Assembly: GCF_000508165.1 (NCBI RefSeq)
Contig: NZ_AYOZ01000061.1
Coordinates: 121,587-185,586 of the forward strand
Direction: 5' to 3'
Length of the DNA: 64,000 nucleotides
Source: Marinomonas profundimaris
GTDB taxonomy: Bacteria; Pseudomonadota; Gammaproteobacteria; Pseudomonadales; Marinomonadaceae
A program made the translations under genes and the position numbers. Below, one piece after another: positions 18,732 to 28,929 of the stretch; within the stretch, counting starts at the first letter, position 1, and each line of letters starts with the position of its first letter. A model generated the notes under the pieces. It saw nothing but the letters and a program-made list of their open reading frames with translations. It did not search any database and was not told where the DNA came from.

Positions 18732-19334
18732 ATGCATAAAATACTCATTTTAGGCTCCTCTTCACCCTATCGAAAAGAGCTACTTAAGCGCCTAAATATA
18801 CCATTTGAATGCCATTCACCCAACATCGACGAAAGCCCATTAACAAATGAGTCTGCCATCAATTTGGTAAAGCGCCTTTCCATCCAAAAAGCGCACGCCG
18901 TTCACCAAGAATGTAAGAATAACAACACCCATAAAGACAGCCTTATCGTCACATCCGACCAAGTGGCGGTATTGGGTGATGTGACATTAGGAAAACCACA
19001 CACCAAGAGCAATGCCATCAAACAACTGTCGAGTTTTAGCGGCAAGAAAGTCAGCTTTTTAACCGGCCTCTGTGTCCTCAATCAAGAAAGCCAACGCCAC
19101 CAATACACGCTAAATGAATACCATGTGTATTTTAGAAGGTTAACACTCAAGGAAATTGAATCGTATATTAATATTGAGGAACCATTAGATTGTGCTGGCA
19201 GCTTTAAATGTGAAGGTCTAGGGGTTTGCCTTTTTGAAAAAATGGAAGGCGATGACCCCAATGGCCTGATTGGATTACCACTTATTTCGCTTAGTCAACT
19301 ACTTAGAAATGAAGGCATAAACCCAATAGGCTAA
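18732..19334 (+). CDS. Maf-like nucleoside triphosphate pyrophosphatase (YceF type)
   Basis: Maf proteins hydrolyse non-canonical or modified nucleoside triphosphates; the YceF branch prefers m7GTP. The 200-residue protein begins ILILGSSSPYRKELL, the phosphate-binding signature, and has the catalytic aspartate in VTSDQVAVLG. The insert GSFKCEGLG and IGLPL near the C-terminus are typical. It is divergent from yceD, the same neighbourhood as in E. coli. Confidence 0.93.
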   Translation: MHKILILGSSSPYRKELLKRLNIPFECHSPNIDESPLTNESAINLVKRLSIQKAHAVHQECKNNNTHKDSLIVTSDQVAVLGDVTLGKPHTKSNAIKQLSSFSGKKVSFLTGLCVLNQESQRHQYTLNEYHVYFRRLTLKEIESYINIEEPLDCAGSFKCEGLGVCLFEKMEGDDPNGLIGLPLISLSQLLRNEGINPIG

Positions 19335-19346
19335 GTTTGTACAAAA

Positions 19347-20285
19347 TCAATGCCCTTTAGGAAAAGCGTAATATCTCATGGAAGGAGACTCCAGCTCATT
19401 AATGGCCTTCAACGCTACGTCATAACCAAAAGCAATCAACTCTTTGGCACGCCAAAACTCATAAAATCCGGAGATATCCTTCGGAATTGAGATGAGTAAG
19501 TCTGGCGGATAGCCCGCCAATTTGTATTGAGTCAGCGATTCCTGCATTGTCTCAAACATGACATTAATGGTTTGTAAGCGCCCCCAATTTTCTGGCGAAT
19601 AGGCATTATCATCTTTGTCAGAAAAATCATCCTGCCCTTTACTAAAGAACCCTTTTGTGCTTCCCCACCAAGAAGGCGCCTCTTTAGCGCCACCATCAAT
19701 TGAAACAGGCACCTGATCGAGCTCTTTTTCTCCAGGGCCGTTGAGATCCACTGCAATAATATAATCTGCGCCAGCGGAGACAGTCGGAATAATGGGCAAA
19801 GGGTTTAACACACCGCCATCAACATACCATCGATCATTCAGATGCACGGGCGACAAAATGGAAGGAATCGCTGAAGACGCCCTCATAGCTGTGATCAAAT
19901 CGCCCCGTTGAAACCAGCATTCTTTTTGATTCACCAACTCAACGGCCACAGAAGTATAGGCAATAGGGAGAGATTCAATAACAGGTTCACCGATGATTTC
20001 CTGGATTTTTTCAAAAAAACGATCCCCTTTGATATAACCGCCGTTCATTAGAGACATATCGAGCAATTTAAGGACATCAACCCTATCAAGTGACTCCGCC
20101 CAGTCTCGATATTCGGCCAACTTACCAGCTGAAAAAACACCTCCAACAATGGCACCAATAGAGCACCCTGAAATACTAACAATTTCATAACCACGCTCTT
20201 CAATGGCCTGAATGACGCCAATATGAGCATTGCCACGTGCTGCACCACTGCCTAAAACAAGAGCAACTGTTTTTTTCTTATTCAC
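19347..20285 (-). CDS. Patatin-like phospholipase family protein (RssA-like)
   Basis: This predicted serine acyl hydrolase has 312 residues. The N-terminus has an oxyanion loop GSGAARGNAH, the nucleophile elbow GCSIG with S42, and the catalytic aspartate D156 in DGGVLNP. No signal peptide is seen, so it is likely cytoplasmic or membrane-associated. A low-similarity insert around residues 180-215 is rich in Asp and Lys. Stops in close convergence with maf and lies downstream of the DUF4892 gene by nine bases. Confidence 0.9.
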   Translation of the reverse strand: MNKKKTVALVLGSGAARGNAHIGVIQAIEERGYEIVSISGCSIGAIVGGVFSAGKLAEYRDWAESLDRVDVLKLLDMSLMNGGYIKGDRFFEKIQEIIGEPVIESLPIAYTSVAVELVNQKECWFQRGDLITAMRASSAIPSILSPVHLNDRWYVDGGVLNPLPIIPTVSAGADYIIAVDLNGPGEKELDQVPVSIDGGAKEAPSWWGSTKGFFSKGQDDFSDKDDNAYSPENWGRLQTINVMFETMQESLTQYKLAGYPPDLLISIPKDISGFYEFWRAKELIAFGYDVALKAINELESPSMRYYAFPKGH

Positions 20286-20294
20286 TCACACCAC

Positions 20295-21089
20295 CTATGG
20301 ACGAACATAAACAAACGACACTCTATTCACACCCAGAGATTCTCGCCCAAGATCTGCCAAATTAATAAAACGTACTTTTTCCTTTAATTGATCGCCTAAA
20401 CCTGCCGTTACAACTGCAATAAGTTGATCCCCTACCTCAATGGCAGTCTGCACCCCGGACTTCTGGCTAGTCACAAAAGCGACGACACGCTGATTTTCTG
20501 GCAGATCGCCAACAAACCGACGAATTCTCGGAATGTCGTGTGCATCCATTTGCGCAACAATGTAAAACTCAGTATTTTTTACACTCGCTGTTTTAACCTC
20601 ATCCAAACGCACCATCACATCACCTGCGCCCCGACGATTTAAATACAAAACCTGATATACATCCTGTTGATTTTTAACCACGAGCAAGAACTGACTTTGA
20701 TCCGCACCATACAAAAGGTAATCGCCAAAAAAATCATTTGCCCACGCATTACTGCTACCACAGCTTCGACTATCGCATTCGAATAACACACTGCGACCAT
20801 CAGACAGCATCTGTGAACGATAATGAGCATAAACATCTTCCAGAAGCGCATTACGATTGATCTTATACAACGAGGTAAGATAATCACCATTTAGCCGAAT
20901 AACCGACTCAGGCTCCCAACCACTTCCTGCTCTACGTATTTTACTTAATGGAATTTCTACCTGCTGGTCCGTCTGCACATTACTCTTAACAAGCTGAGCA
21001 TCACGGTATGGCTCAATCCCTAAAACACCGGCAAAAGAAACGCTGCTTAAAAAAGCCAACAAACATAAAATTTTGTGAAACTTCACCAT
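20295..21089 (-). CDS. DUF4892 domain-containing protein
   Basis: This is a probable periplasmic protein of unknown function. The 264-residue form begins MVKFHKILCLLAFLSS, a signal peptide. The frame is open to 21173, but this would overlap the hydrolase gene and place a non-signal stretch in front. Two cysteines in FECDSRSCGSSNAW could form a disulfide. A C-terminal half with alternating hydrophobic strands (VVAFVTS...VYV) fits an OmpA-like or DUF4892 fold. It is nine bases before the patatin-like gene, so the pair is probably co-transcribed. Confidence 0.75.
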   Translation of the reverse strand: MVKFHKILCLLAFLSSVSFAGVLGIEPYRDAQLVKSNVQTDQQVEIPLSKIRRAGSGWEPESVIRLNGDYLTSLYKINRNALLEDVYAHYRSQMLSDGRSVLFECDSRSCGSSNAWANDFFGDYLLYGADQSQFLLVVKNQQDVYQVLYLNRRGAGDVMVRLDEVKTASVKNTEFYIVAQMDAHDIPRIRRFVGDLPENQRVVAFVTSQKSGVQTAIEVGDQLIAVVTAGLGDQLKEKVRFINLADLGRESLGVNRVSFVYVRP

Positions 21090-21129
21090 AAAATGCCCTA
21101 TAACCCAAACTAGAAATGGGTTTCTCTTA

Positions 21130-21993
21130 TTAGTTTTGATCAATAAATTGCTGAATCTCGGTGGCAACAGCAAAACAGCTATCAGGTTCGAGATGAAAAT
21201 GATGATTTCCTTCCAGCCACTTTAACTTTACCCATGGAAAGTGCGCTGCACGATGCTCAACTAGTTCGTATTTGTTTTTATAAATGCCGTCATTGGCTAT
21301 CAACACTAATGTAGGGCACTTGATCTGCTGAATAAAAGCCTCAACACCACCCTCATCCATGCGAAAAGGAGAAGGAAACGTTAATTTACCATCATGCCGC
21401 CACGCCCAAACACCTTCTTTTTTTTGACTAGAACCGCGATCCACCAACACCCTTGATGCTGCATAAGACAATTTGGTGAAACCATCCATTCTAGCCTTTA
21501 CCATAGCTTCCTTCGATGAATAGATCGTTTCCCTATCCGAACGATACTTCGCCATCTTATTTACTGCTCGCTGAAGCGTCACAACACGATCCGTTGAATC
21601 ACCCGCCATTGGCCCAACATTATCCAACACAATGAGCCCACGAACCTTTTCAGGCGCGATCGCCGCCACTAACATAGCAACAGCCCCACCCATACTATGA
21701 CCAATCAACCAAACACTTTGTTTGGATTGGTTCAAAATGGACACAACATCCAAAACATAATCCCATAAATGATAAAAACTTCCCGACGGGCGATGTCGAG
21801 ACGCGCCATGGCCAGGAAGATCTAAGGCAACATGCGAATATTCAAAGAGGTAAGGAGACAAATTAGAAAAACTGGCCGCATTGTCTAGCCAGCCATGTAA
21901 GGACAATATCTTTAAAGCAGAAGTGTTTTTTGGCAACCATTGAATTGCCGCTAACTCTGTGTGCGTCAGCTTATAAACAATCTCATTTCCCAT
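21130..21993 (-). CDS. Alpha/beta hydrolase (serine hydrolase-like)
   Basis: The 287-residue cytoplasmic enzyme has the oxyanion-region motif LHGWLDNAASF, the nucleophile elbow IGHSMGGAVAM and the terminal catalytic histidine in LEGNHHFHLEPD. The HGWLDNAASF stretch is close to the SERHL-type serine hydrolases. Substrate unknown. It is on the same strand as the genes on both sides and may be part of a longer operon from gpsA. Confidence 0.88.
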   Translation of the reverse strand: MGNEIVYKLTHTELAAIQWLPKNTSALKILSLHGWLDNAASFSNLSPYLFEYSHVALDLPGHGASRHRPSGSFYHLWDYVLDVVSILNQSKQSVWLIGHSMGGAVAMLVAAIAPEKVRGLIVLDNVGPMAGDSTDRVVTLQRAVNKMAKYRSDRETIYSSKEAMVKARMDGFTKLSYAASRVLVDRGSSQKKEGVWAWRHDGKLTFPSPFRMDEGGVEAFIQQIKCPTLVLIANDGIYKNKYELVEHRAAHFPWVKLKWLEGNHHFHLEPDSCFAVATEIQQFIDQN

Positions 21994-22033
21994 ATATACG
22001 TATTACCAAATCTAATAAATTCTAGTCCATATT

Positions 22034-22513
22034 TCACTGGGGGGATGAATACCAACGAAACTGACAGCATGCACCAGCAAAAAACTCACCTTCAACCGCA
22101 GTAAGTGTCGCCGTTGCCATAACAACATTGGCAGGCAACGGTTCGTCCACCAAGAAATCCACAAGCTGATACGCAAAAGGCTGATGAGTGATCAACAAAA
22201 TAGACTCATAAGGCAATTGATCCAACCACTCAGCCACCTCAACTTCTTTTCCATAAGGCGTAATCAAGGGGCTATTTTGAACTTCAACGCCCCCTTCTAG
22301 AACAGACAGAAAGTGTGTCGCTGTCTGCTGCGCCCGCACATACGGACTTACAAATACAACATCTGGCACTTCTTTTTTAACTAAAAAAGCCCGGGCTGTC
22401 GCCTTAACTTCCGCGACCCCAAGCTCAGTAAGCTTACGAAATTCATCCTGCCCTAAGCCATACGGCTCAGCATTACCATGTCGCAGAACATAGAGTCGCT
22501 TAAGCTTCTTCAT
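22034..22513 (-). CDS. sixA: Phosphohistidine phosphatase SixA
   Basis: SixA is a small phosphatase of the histidine phosphatase superfamily; in E. coli it dephosphorylates the phosphotransferase protein NPr. The 159-residue protein begins RLYVLRHGNAE with the nucleophile H12, and the second histidine is in LLITHQPFAY. It overlaps the DUF4389 gene by 14 bases. Confidence 0.9.
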   Translation of the reverse strand: MKKLKRLYVLRHGNAEPYGLGQDEFRKLTELGVAEVKATARAFLVKKEVPDVVFVSPYVRAQQTATHFLSVLEGGVEVQNSPLITPYGKEVEVAEWLDQLPYESILLITHQPFAYQLVDFLVDEPLPANVVMATATLTAVEGEFFAGACCQFRWYSSPQ

Positions 22514-22784
22514 CCGTCGCTACCTGAGGCCACGGTTGAAATGGAAATGGTTTTTCTTCTGTTTCAAAAGATAAAAATGACAGGTTTTGGCGCAGAAAAG
22601 CCGTCATACTTCCTAACCAAGAAGAAAGCATAACAGGCTCATGTTTCGACCCTAATTTCACCAGGCTCACCAACACAAGCAAAACACCAAATACGGTGAC
22701 AGAGATGTTTAATACAACCCAATACAACAACATAAAAATCAAACGAAACCAAAAACCTTGATCTGCATAACCTGGTTTAGACAT
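22500..22784 (-). CDS. DUF4389 membrane protein
   Basis: This 94-residue protein has one clear long membrane segment (residues about 12-38) followed by a short cytoplasmic tail; members of DUF4389 are of unknown function. The start at 22784 was chosen because AGGAG lies seven bases upstream; longer forms extend far into gpsA. It overlaps the end of gpsA by eight bases and sixA by 14 bases, a tight gpsA-DUF4389-sixA unit. Confidence 0.8.
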   Translation of the reverse strand: MSKPGYADQGFWFRLIFMLLYWVVLNISVTVFGVLLVLVSLVKLGSKHEPVMLSSWLGSMTAFLRQNLSFLSFETEEKPFPFQPWPQVATDEEA

Positions 22785-23805
22785 TGCCATTCTCCTCATT
22801 CGTCGCAAATTCGACATCCCATTTTTGCTCACCTGTCATCATTGAACCAATCAAGGATTCCAGCTTTGCATTTTCAAACAACAGTTTAGACAAACCTTCT
22901 GCAAGCGGCATATACAAACCGTGCTTATGCGCCTCATCCACTACCATTTTTAAAGTATTGACCCCTTCAGCGACCTCGCCAATACCGCCAATCGCCTCCT
23001 CTAGATTCTTACCAGAGCCGATAGCAAAACCCACTCGATAATTTCGACTTAAAGGCGATGTACAGGTAGCAATCAAATCGCCCATTCCTGCCAAGCCCAA
23101 AAACGTCATGGGGTTAGCGCCGAAATGCACGGCAAAACGGCTCATCTCGGCCAGACTGCGCGTCATGATCATCGACATTGTGTTTTCGCCAACATTAAGT
23201 GCTTTTGCAAGACCGCACACAATCGCATAAATATTTTTTAATGCGCCAGCCAACTCAACACCTGTACTGTCTTTATTTTCATAAACACGGAAAGTAGGCG
23301 ACTTAAGCAATTCAATCACACGCTGACGAACCAGATCATCCGAGCTTGCCACTACAGAGCCCGTCATTTGCCCTGCAGCAATTTCTTTCGCCAAATTTGG
23401 ACCACTTAGAACGCCAATTTTTTGAGTGGCAGGGTTTCGACGCAAAACATCACTCATAAGTTCAAATCGATTTGGATTAAATCCTTTAGTCGTGCTAATC
23501 AGTATTTTATCGGCCGTCAATAAAGGCGCAATCCGCTGCACAACTTGCTCAAAAGACTTTGAAGGAATAGAGACAAATACCGTGTCACTGTCACGAATCG
23601 CTTGTTCAAGATTACTGGTTGCCAACAATTCACGATGCAATGGCGCATCGGGTAAATATCGGCTATTCAATCCGGTGAGATTAATTTCTTCGACCTGCTC
23701 TTCATTACGCATCCACTGACTAACCTGATGGCCATTTTTAGCCATAATATTTGCCAAGGCCGTACCAAAACTACCGCCACCTAATACACACACAGAATGC
23801 TTCAT
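22777..23805 (-). CDS. gpsA: Glycerol-3-phosphate dehydrogenase [NAD(P)+]
   Basis: GpsA reduces dihydroxyacetone phosphate to sn-glycerol-3-phosphate, the backbone for phospholipids. The 342-residue protein has the dinucleotide motif VLGGGSFGTALA at the N-terminus, the catalytic lysine region in ELAGALKNIYAI, and the GLAGMGDLIATC block. It heads the gpsA-DUF4389-sixA unit. Confidence 0.97.
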   Translation of the reverse strand: MKHSVCVLGGGSFGTALANIMAKNGHQVSQWMRNEEQVEEINLTGLNSRYLPDAPLHRELLATSNLEQAIRDSDTVFVSIPSKSFEQVVQRIAPLLTADKILISTTKGFNPNRFELMSDVLRRNPATQKIGVLSGPNLAKEIAAGQMTGSVVASSDDLVRQRVIELLKSPTFRVYENKDSTGVELAGALKNIYAIVCGLAKALNVGENTMSMIMTRSLAEMSRFAVHFGANPMTFLGLAGMGDLIATCTSPLSRNYRVGFAIGSGKNLEEAIGGIGEVAEGVNTLKMVVDEAHKHGLYMPLAEGLSKLLFENAKLESLIGSMMTGEQKWDVEFATNEENGNV

Positions 23806-23857
23806 ATTGACTCTTTCTCTTTTAAAATATCGCCTAACTGCGTAAAAACAAACAACA

Positions 23858-25279
23858 CTAAGACGAACAACTAACTTCTAATGACCGACCCCATTCTGGC
23901 GCTCTTTGCGCCAGCAACTCTGATTCAGGATGCTCACTGTAAGGCTGATTCAGAACATTCAACAATCGCCTAAATGGCAAATAATCACCTTGTTCAGCCG
24001 CCTGAATGGCATCATGGGCCAAATAATTTCTTAATATAAACTTTGGATTAACGAGCAACATGTCATGACTGACCTTAGACCATACCAGCCCCTCACTTAA
24101 CCTTGTGGTCTGATAACGATCAAACCAATGAGATAAGCTATCACGGTCAACAACCTCATCAAGCAAGACCGTAAAACCATCTACTTCAAGATGGCTTAAT
24201 AAGCGGAAAAATACGGTGTAATCCATCTTTTCTTTTGCTAACAGTGTCAATATAGTCGGCAAAAGATCCCTAACATTTTGAGCCTTACTTAAGCCCATTT
24301 TTTTCATCATTAGCACGTCATAATGCGACTGCAACTCGGCCTCATAACATTGCAATATTGAAATTAACTGATCTCGTTCCAAATGTTTTGAGAAGCACCG
24401 CATTAAACAATTAAGATTCCATAACCCAACACCCGGCTGGCGTGAAAATGCGTAACGACCTTCATGGTCAGAATGATTACACACCCAATCGGGCTCATAA
24501 TCTTCCATAAAACCATAAGGACCATAATCAATTGTCTCACCAGTAAAAGAAAAATTATCTGTGTTCATAACACCATGTTGAAAGCCAACTGACTGCCACT
24601 TGGCAATCATTCTAGCGGTACGTTTTACCACTTCGACCAGCATACTTTGCAATGGCGAATCTGCAGCCAAACATTCTGGATAATAATGCTTTAGGCAATA
24701 CTCGATAAGCTGGTCCAGTTCAGCCTGTTTCCCTTGAGAAAAAAAGTATTCAAAATGACCGAAACGAATATGCCCCTTCGCAACTCGCAACAACATAGCG
24801 CCCGCCTCTGGCGTTTCTCGATAAACCGCCTCACGACTATCATAAAGCGCCAATGCGCGCGAAGAAGGCACTGACAAGGCCGCCATAGCTTCACTCGCCA
24901 AATATTCTCGAATACAAGATCGCAAAACTGCACGACCATCACCGCGACGAGAATAAGGTGTTGGCCCAGCACCTTTCATATGCAAATCATACAAAAAGCC
25001 ATCCGCACCTTTCACCTCACCCAATAGCACCCCGCGACCATCACCCAGCTGAGGAGAAAAACCACCAAATTGATGACCAGCGTAAACCATACTGACACTA
25101 GCAGATAAAGTCTCTTCGCCATTGAGTATGCGCTTTGTGGTAGAGGATTTAATATCGATCGATAGAAAGGAAGCAAGCGCTTGGTTAAATTCAACCAAGC
25201 GCTGCTCAAAAAGTGGTTGGATGAGTGTTTTTGAAGAAAACGCCTCACCCAGACTTGCAAAGTGATGTTCTAAATTCAT
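23858..25279 (-). CDS. selO: Protein adenylyltransferase SelO (YdiU family)
   Basis: SelO is a pseudokinase-fold enzyme that transfers AMP to protein hydroxyls and is linked to redox stress. The 473-residue length matches E. coli YdiU (478). Conserved blocks are YAGHQFGGFSPQLGDGRG, HMKGAGPTPYSRRGDGRAVL and the metal/active-site segment HGVMNTDNFSFTG...IDYGPYGF. The C-terminal selenocysteine position of some members is here a plain cysteine (EVSCSS end). It is a single gene between gpsA and the helicase gene. Confidence 0.95.
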   Translation of the reverse strand: MNLEHHFASLGEAFSSKTLIQPLFEQRLVEFNQALASFLSIDIKSSTTKRILNGEETLSASVSMVYAGHQFGGFSPQLGDGRGVLLGEVKGADGFLYDLHMKGAGPTPYSRRGDGRAVLRSCIREYLASEAMAALSVPSSRALALYDSREAVYRETPEAGAMLLRVAKGHIRFGHFEYFFSQGKQAELDQLIEYCLKHYYPECLAADSPLQSMLVEVVKRTARMIAKWQSVGFQHGVMNTDNFSFTGETIDYGPYGFMEDYEPDWVCNHSDHEGRYAFSRQPGVGLWNLNCLMRCFSKHLERDQLISILQCYEAELQSHYDVLMMKKMGLSKAQNVRDLLPTILTLLAKEKMDYTVFFRLLSHLEVDGFTVLLDEVVDRDSLSHWFDRYQTTRLSEGLVWSKVSHDMLLVNPKFILRNYLAHDAIQAAEQGDYLPFRRLLNVLNQPYSEHPESELLAQRAPEWGRSLEVSCSS

Positions 25280-25312
25280 CTTGTCTCACTGTAAAAGTAA
25301 GCGATGTTTTGT

Positions 25313-26659
25313 TTATCGAGACGTATCAACCATGTATTCACAGCGAATACTCTCACCAACAACCTTCTCGATTTCAGGAATCATGAACGCATCGTCTTCA
25401 CTGGCAAAGCTAACAGACTTACCTGATTCGCCACCCCGGCCTGTACGGCCGATACGATGAACATAATCTTCTGGGTCTTCTGGCAACGCATAGTTAACAA
25501 CCAATGCCACATTATCAACATGGATACCACGCCCCGCCACGTCCGTCGCAACAAGAACCTGAATGATACCGTCTTTGAAGTTCTTCAACGTTTTAACACG
25601 CTTATCTTGAGCCACTTCGCCAGACAAAATAGCGCAGTTAATATTTGCTTTTCGTAAACGTTCATACAAGTCACGCGTTTCATCACGACGATTGGCAAAA
25701 ATAATCGTACGTTGACCACCATTTTCTTCAATTAACTGCTTTAAAACAGGCCATTTTTGATCTGCTTCAACCGTATAAATAACTTGTTCTATATTTTGGT
25801 TGGTTGCTTCTTTTGGCACAACCGACACTTCTTTAGGGAAGTATGTCCATTGCTGTGCAAGCGCTTGAACATCTTTAGGGAAAGTGGCACTGAACAACAT
25901 CGTTTGTCTTGATTCTTTATGAGGCGTCATGCGAATGATGCTTTTCACATCCGGAATGAAGCCCATAGACAACATACGATCAGCCTCGTCTAATACAAGG
26001 CATTCCACTTTACCCAACTGTACTTTACGGTTGCGAGCAAAATCCAACAATCGACCTGGCGTTGCGACCAATATGTCGACATTCTCAGTTTCTAACGCAA
26101 TTTTTTGCTTCTCGTAACTTAAGCCACCCACAAGAGTCACAACATTTAAGTGACAATTCGTCGTCAACTTCACTGCTTCATCGGCAATTTGCAATGCCAA
26201 TTCACGTGTTGGTGCAATAATCAGGCCTCGAGCAAAGTTATTCGCTCGCTTTTCTTCCAGCGGATAATCAAGAAAATCACTGATCATCGCGATCAAAAAG
26301 GCCGCCGTTTTACCCGTTCCCGTCTGAGCTTGCCCAATGATGTCATAACCTTGCAATGTCATTGGTAATGTTTCTGCCTGAATTTCACTGCAGTACTCAA
26401 ATCCCATTTCCGCAATTGATTTGATAACCCGATCAGGAATATTCAAATCGTGAAAGCGAATTTTACCTTCCACTGCAGCAACCTGGAAATCGTCAATAGA
26501 CCAAATCCCTGTACTTACTTCACCTTCAGCCGTCAATTTTTTTTCAACTGGTAAGTGAGCTGAAGACTCTACATTATTTTTTGGGCGCTTATTCGTGCGA
26601 CGAGTACGTTTTGGTTTTTCTGCCGTTTCTGGTGGTGTTTCTTGAATTTGGTTTTCCAT
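25313..26659 (-). CDS. rhlB: DEAD-box ATP-dependent RNA helicase, RhlB-like
   Basis: This is a 448-residue RNA helicase. A charged N-terminal extension of about 65 residues (Lys/Arg/Glu-rich) precedes the core: Q motif near FEYCSEIQAE, Walker A AQTGTGKT, DEAD in LVLDEADRM, SAT, and HRIGRTGRGG. It most resembles RhlB, which works with RNase E; rne is also in this window. The symbol is tentative because DEAD-box paralogues are similar. It is downstream of dinG on the same strand. Confidence 0.85.
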   Translation of the reverse strand: MENQIQETPPETAEKPKRTRRTNKRPKNNVESSAHLPVEKKLTAEGEVSTGIWSIDDFQVAAVEGKIRFHDLNIPDRVIKSIAEMGFEYCSEIQAETLPMTLQGYDIIGQAQTGTGKTAAFLIAMISDFLDYPLEEKRANNFARGLIIAPTRELALQIADEAVKLTTNCHLNVVTLVGGLSYEKQKIALETENVDILVATPGRLLDFARNRKVQLGKVECLVLDEADRMLSMGFIPDVKSIIRMTPHKESRQTMLFSATFPKDVQALAQQWTYFPKEVSVVPKEATNQNIEQVIYTVEADQKWPVLKQLIEENGGQRTIIFANRRDETRDLYERLRKANINCAILSGEVAQDKRVKTLKNFKDGIIQVLVATDVAGRGIHVDNVALVVNYALPEDPEDYVHRIGRTGRGGESGKSVSFASEDDAFMIPEIEKVVGESIRCEYMVDTSR

Positions 26660-26767
26660 ATTGGAATCTATACGCTTCTATTGTGTTTTGAGGTTAATCA
26701 TCTTTGCAAAGAGTGTACCTAATTGAACTCGCTTTATCACCCTTTGCTTACGGTTTGTTAAGCTATG

Positions 26768-28891
26768 TTATTGATATCGATACGGCGGCAAACTATTAAT
26801 CAACTGCGAGCCATAACGCTTTGTCTTTAAACGTTTATCTAAAATGTGAATTTCACCAGTGTCTTTTTCACTCCTCAATAGTCGCCCCGTCGCCTGAACC
26901 AAACGCAAAGACGCATCCGGAATAGTAATCTCCATAAAAGGGTTGCCTCCACGCTTTTGAATCCACTCAGCCAAAGTTGCTTCTACAGGGTCATCAGGTA
27001 CAGCAAAAGGAATCTTGGCGATGTACACACACGTTAGATAATTCCCTGGTAAATCCACGCCTTCTGCAAAGCTGGCTAATCCCAACAACAAACTGCCTTT
27101 GCCTTCATCAATTCGTGCTCGATGGGAATCTAATATAACCCTTTTAGATTGCTCACCTTGCATCAGCAATATTTCTTGTAAGCCAGCAGTCAGTGATTTA
27201 GCGACTTCTTCCATTTGTCGGCGGGAAGAAAACAATACTAAGCTGCCTTTGTCTGTACTGACATGCTCATCAAGGTAGCTAATAATTTCAGCGGTATGCT
27301 GCTCAACGCGGTTGGGCTCATGTTCCATATCTGGCACGACCAATAAACCATTATTTTGAAAATCAAATGGGCTAACAACGCGTAAATATTCACTTTCTTT
27401 TGGCACACCGGAACGCATATTAAAACGATGGAATTGGTTTAGCGCCGTTAGCGTTGCGGAAGTAACCACAGCGCCAAAACATTTATCCCACAATTGCTGC
27501 CTTAACGTATTGGCTGCAAGAATCGGCGAACCGCCCAACTCAATATCCTGCTCCATACCCTGACCGGATAAAACCAACCACCGTGCGTTTGGTGGGTAAT
27601 TTTGATCATCAACGGTGGAATACAAACGCCACAAACCAACACATTGCTCCAATCGACCAAGAATAACACCCAATATAGGCTGCCAAGTCTCTGCCGTTTC
27701 GGACGTCACGCCCATCCCTTCATTTTGTTTGGTCTTTTTACATTCGTCCTGAATACTTTCTATATTATTAAAAAGTTTCTGGTAAGACGTTTGAAGGCTA
27801 TAAGCCAGCTGTCGCAATTCATCTGGCACCAAGCCAAACTCAAATCGATGCTGATTATTTTCTTGATCTAACCCCAAACCTTGAATGTAAGGTGCCAGAC
27901 CTTGTTGCGCATATTGGATAAAATTCACAATACTTTGAATTTGCTGCGGTATTTTTAACAACAATTGACCAGTAAGGCTGACGTCATCTGTTAATTCTTG
28001 CTTTAAGTTCACCAAGTTTTTTTCTAATTGCCTAAGCCAAGTAATACTTTGCTGCAATCGAACTTCATGACGAAAATGTCCTATTGCTTTATCTGGAAGA
28101 TGATGACCTTCATCAAACACATAAATGGTTTCTTTTGGCGGCGTCAGAATCGCACCCCCACCAAGCGACAAATCCGCCAACACCAAATCATGATTGGCCA
28201 CAATGACATCCGCCGTTTCTATCTCAGCTCTCGCCTTAAAGAAAGGGCATACAGAATAATTCGCACAATTACGATTTGTGCATTGCTGATGGTCCGTGGT
28301 TAAACGACGCCAATCTTGGTCTCGGATAATGCCAGCCCAATTGTCTTTATCACCATCCCACTCGCCTTTTTCTATGGCGGCGTCCATTTCTTGATAAAGA
28401 ACTGTATTCACATCATCCGAATGTAGATGCTGCTCAAAAAGGCCTGCGAACATGTCATCCATAGCCTGCTCTTCTGTGCTCAAAAAACCTTCAAGATTGT
28501 TCAAACACAAATAACGGCCACGACCTTTTGCCAGTGTGTACTTAAAGCTTAGCTCCGTATGCTCAAGTAAATCTGGTAGCTCCTTATGCAGGATCTGCTC
28601 TTGAAGCGCCACTGTTGCTGTAGAAATGATTAACTTCAAGCCTCGCGCTTTAGCGATAGGAATCGCCGCAAGACAATAAGACAAGGTTTTACCTGTGCCC
28701 GTTCCAGCCTCGATGACTGCGACATGCTTTTCATCGAGCCGTTCGCCTTCTGAGCCTTGCTTAATATTCCCGAGGGTACGGGCAATCGCACCAATCATTT
28801 GGCGCTGTCCAGCCCTTGGTTTATGGGACTTCGCATCCAAAGAGGCTCGGTATGCAAGTTGAATTTGTTTTTTTAGTTCATCTGAAAGCAT
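26768..28891 (-). CDS. dinG: ATP-dependent DNA helicase DinG
   Basis: DinG is an iron-sulfur superfamily 2 helicase, active on D-loops, R-loops and forked DNA, and induced by DNA damage. The 707-residue protein has Walker A EAGTGTGKT, the DEGH box, and four cysteines at 129, 204, 209 and 215 that match the 4Fe-4S cluster of E. coli DinG. The C-terminal helicase lobe has ATGRLLRSEKD. It is divergent from lexA; the 69-base gap carries two LexA boxes that overlap both promoters. Confidence 0.96.
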   Translation of the reverse strand: MLSDELKKQIQLAYRASLDAKSHKPRAGQRQMIGAIARTLGNIKQGSEGERLDEKHVAVIEAGTGTGKTLSYCLAAIPIAKARGLKLIISTATVALQEQILHKELPDLLEHTELSFKYTLAKGRGRYLCLNNLEGFLSTEEQAMDDMFAGLFEQHLHSDDVNTVLYQEMDAAIEKGEWDGDKDNWAGIIRDQDWRRLTTDHQQCTNRNCANYSVCPFFKARAEIETADVIVANHDLVLADLSLGGGAILTPPKETIYVFDEGHHLPDKAIGHFRHEVRLQQSITWLRQLEKNLVNLKQELTDDVSLTGQLLLKIPQQIQSIVNFIQYAQQGLAPYIQGLGLDQENNQHRFEFGLVPDELRQLAYSLQTSYQKLFNNIESIQDECKKTKQNEGMGVTSETAETWQPILGVILGRLEQCVGLWRLYSTVDDQNYPPNARWLVLSGQGMEQDIELGGSPILAANTLRQQLWDKCFGAVVTSATLTALNQFHRFNMRSGVPKESEYLRVVSPFDFQNNGLLVVPDMEHEPNRVEQHTAEIISYLDEHVSTDKGSLVLFSSRRQMEEVAKSLTAGLQEILLMQGEQSKRVILDSHRARIDEGKGSLLLGLASFAEGVDLPGNYLTCVYIAKIPFAVPDDPVEATLAEWIQKRGGNPFMEITIPDASLRLVQATGRLLRSEKDTGEIHILDKRLKTKRYGSQLINSLPPYRYQ

Positions 28892-28899
28892 TTATATTA

Positions 28900-28929
28900 T
28901 TGAGATTAGTTAAGAATACTGTATATAAT
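28900..28929 (+). promoter_or_regulatory. lexA promoter
   Basis: TTGAGA (28900-28905), an 18-base spacer and TATAAT (28924-28929) form a sigma-70 promoter pointing to lexA. The -10 lies inside the first LexA box, so bound LexA would block it. Confidence 0.65.
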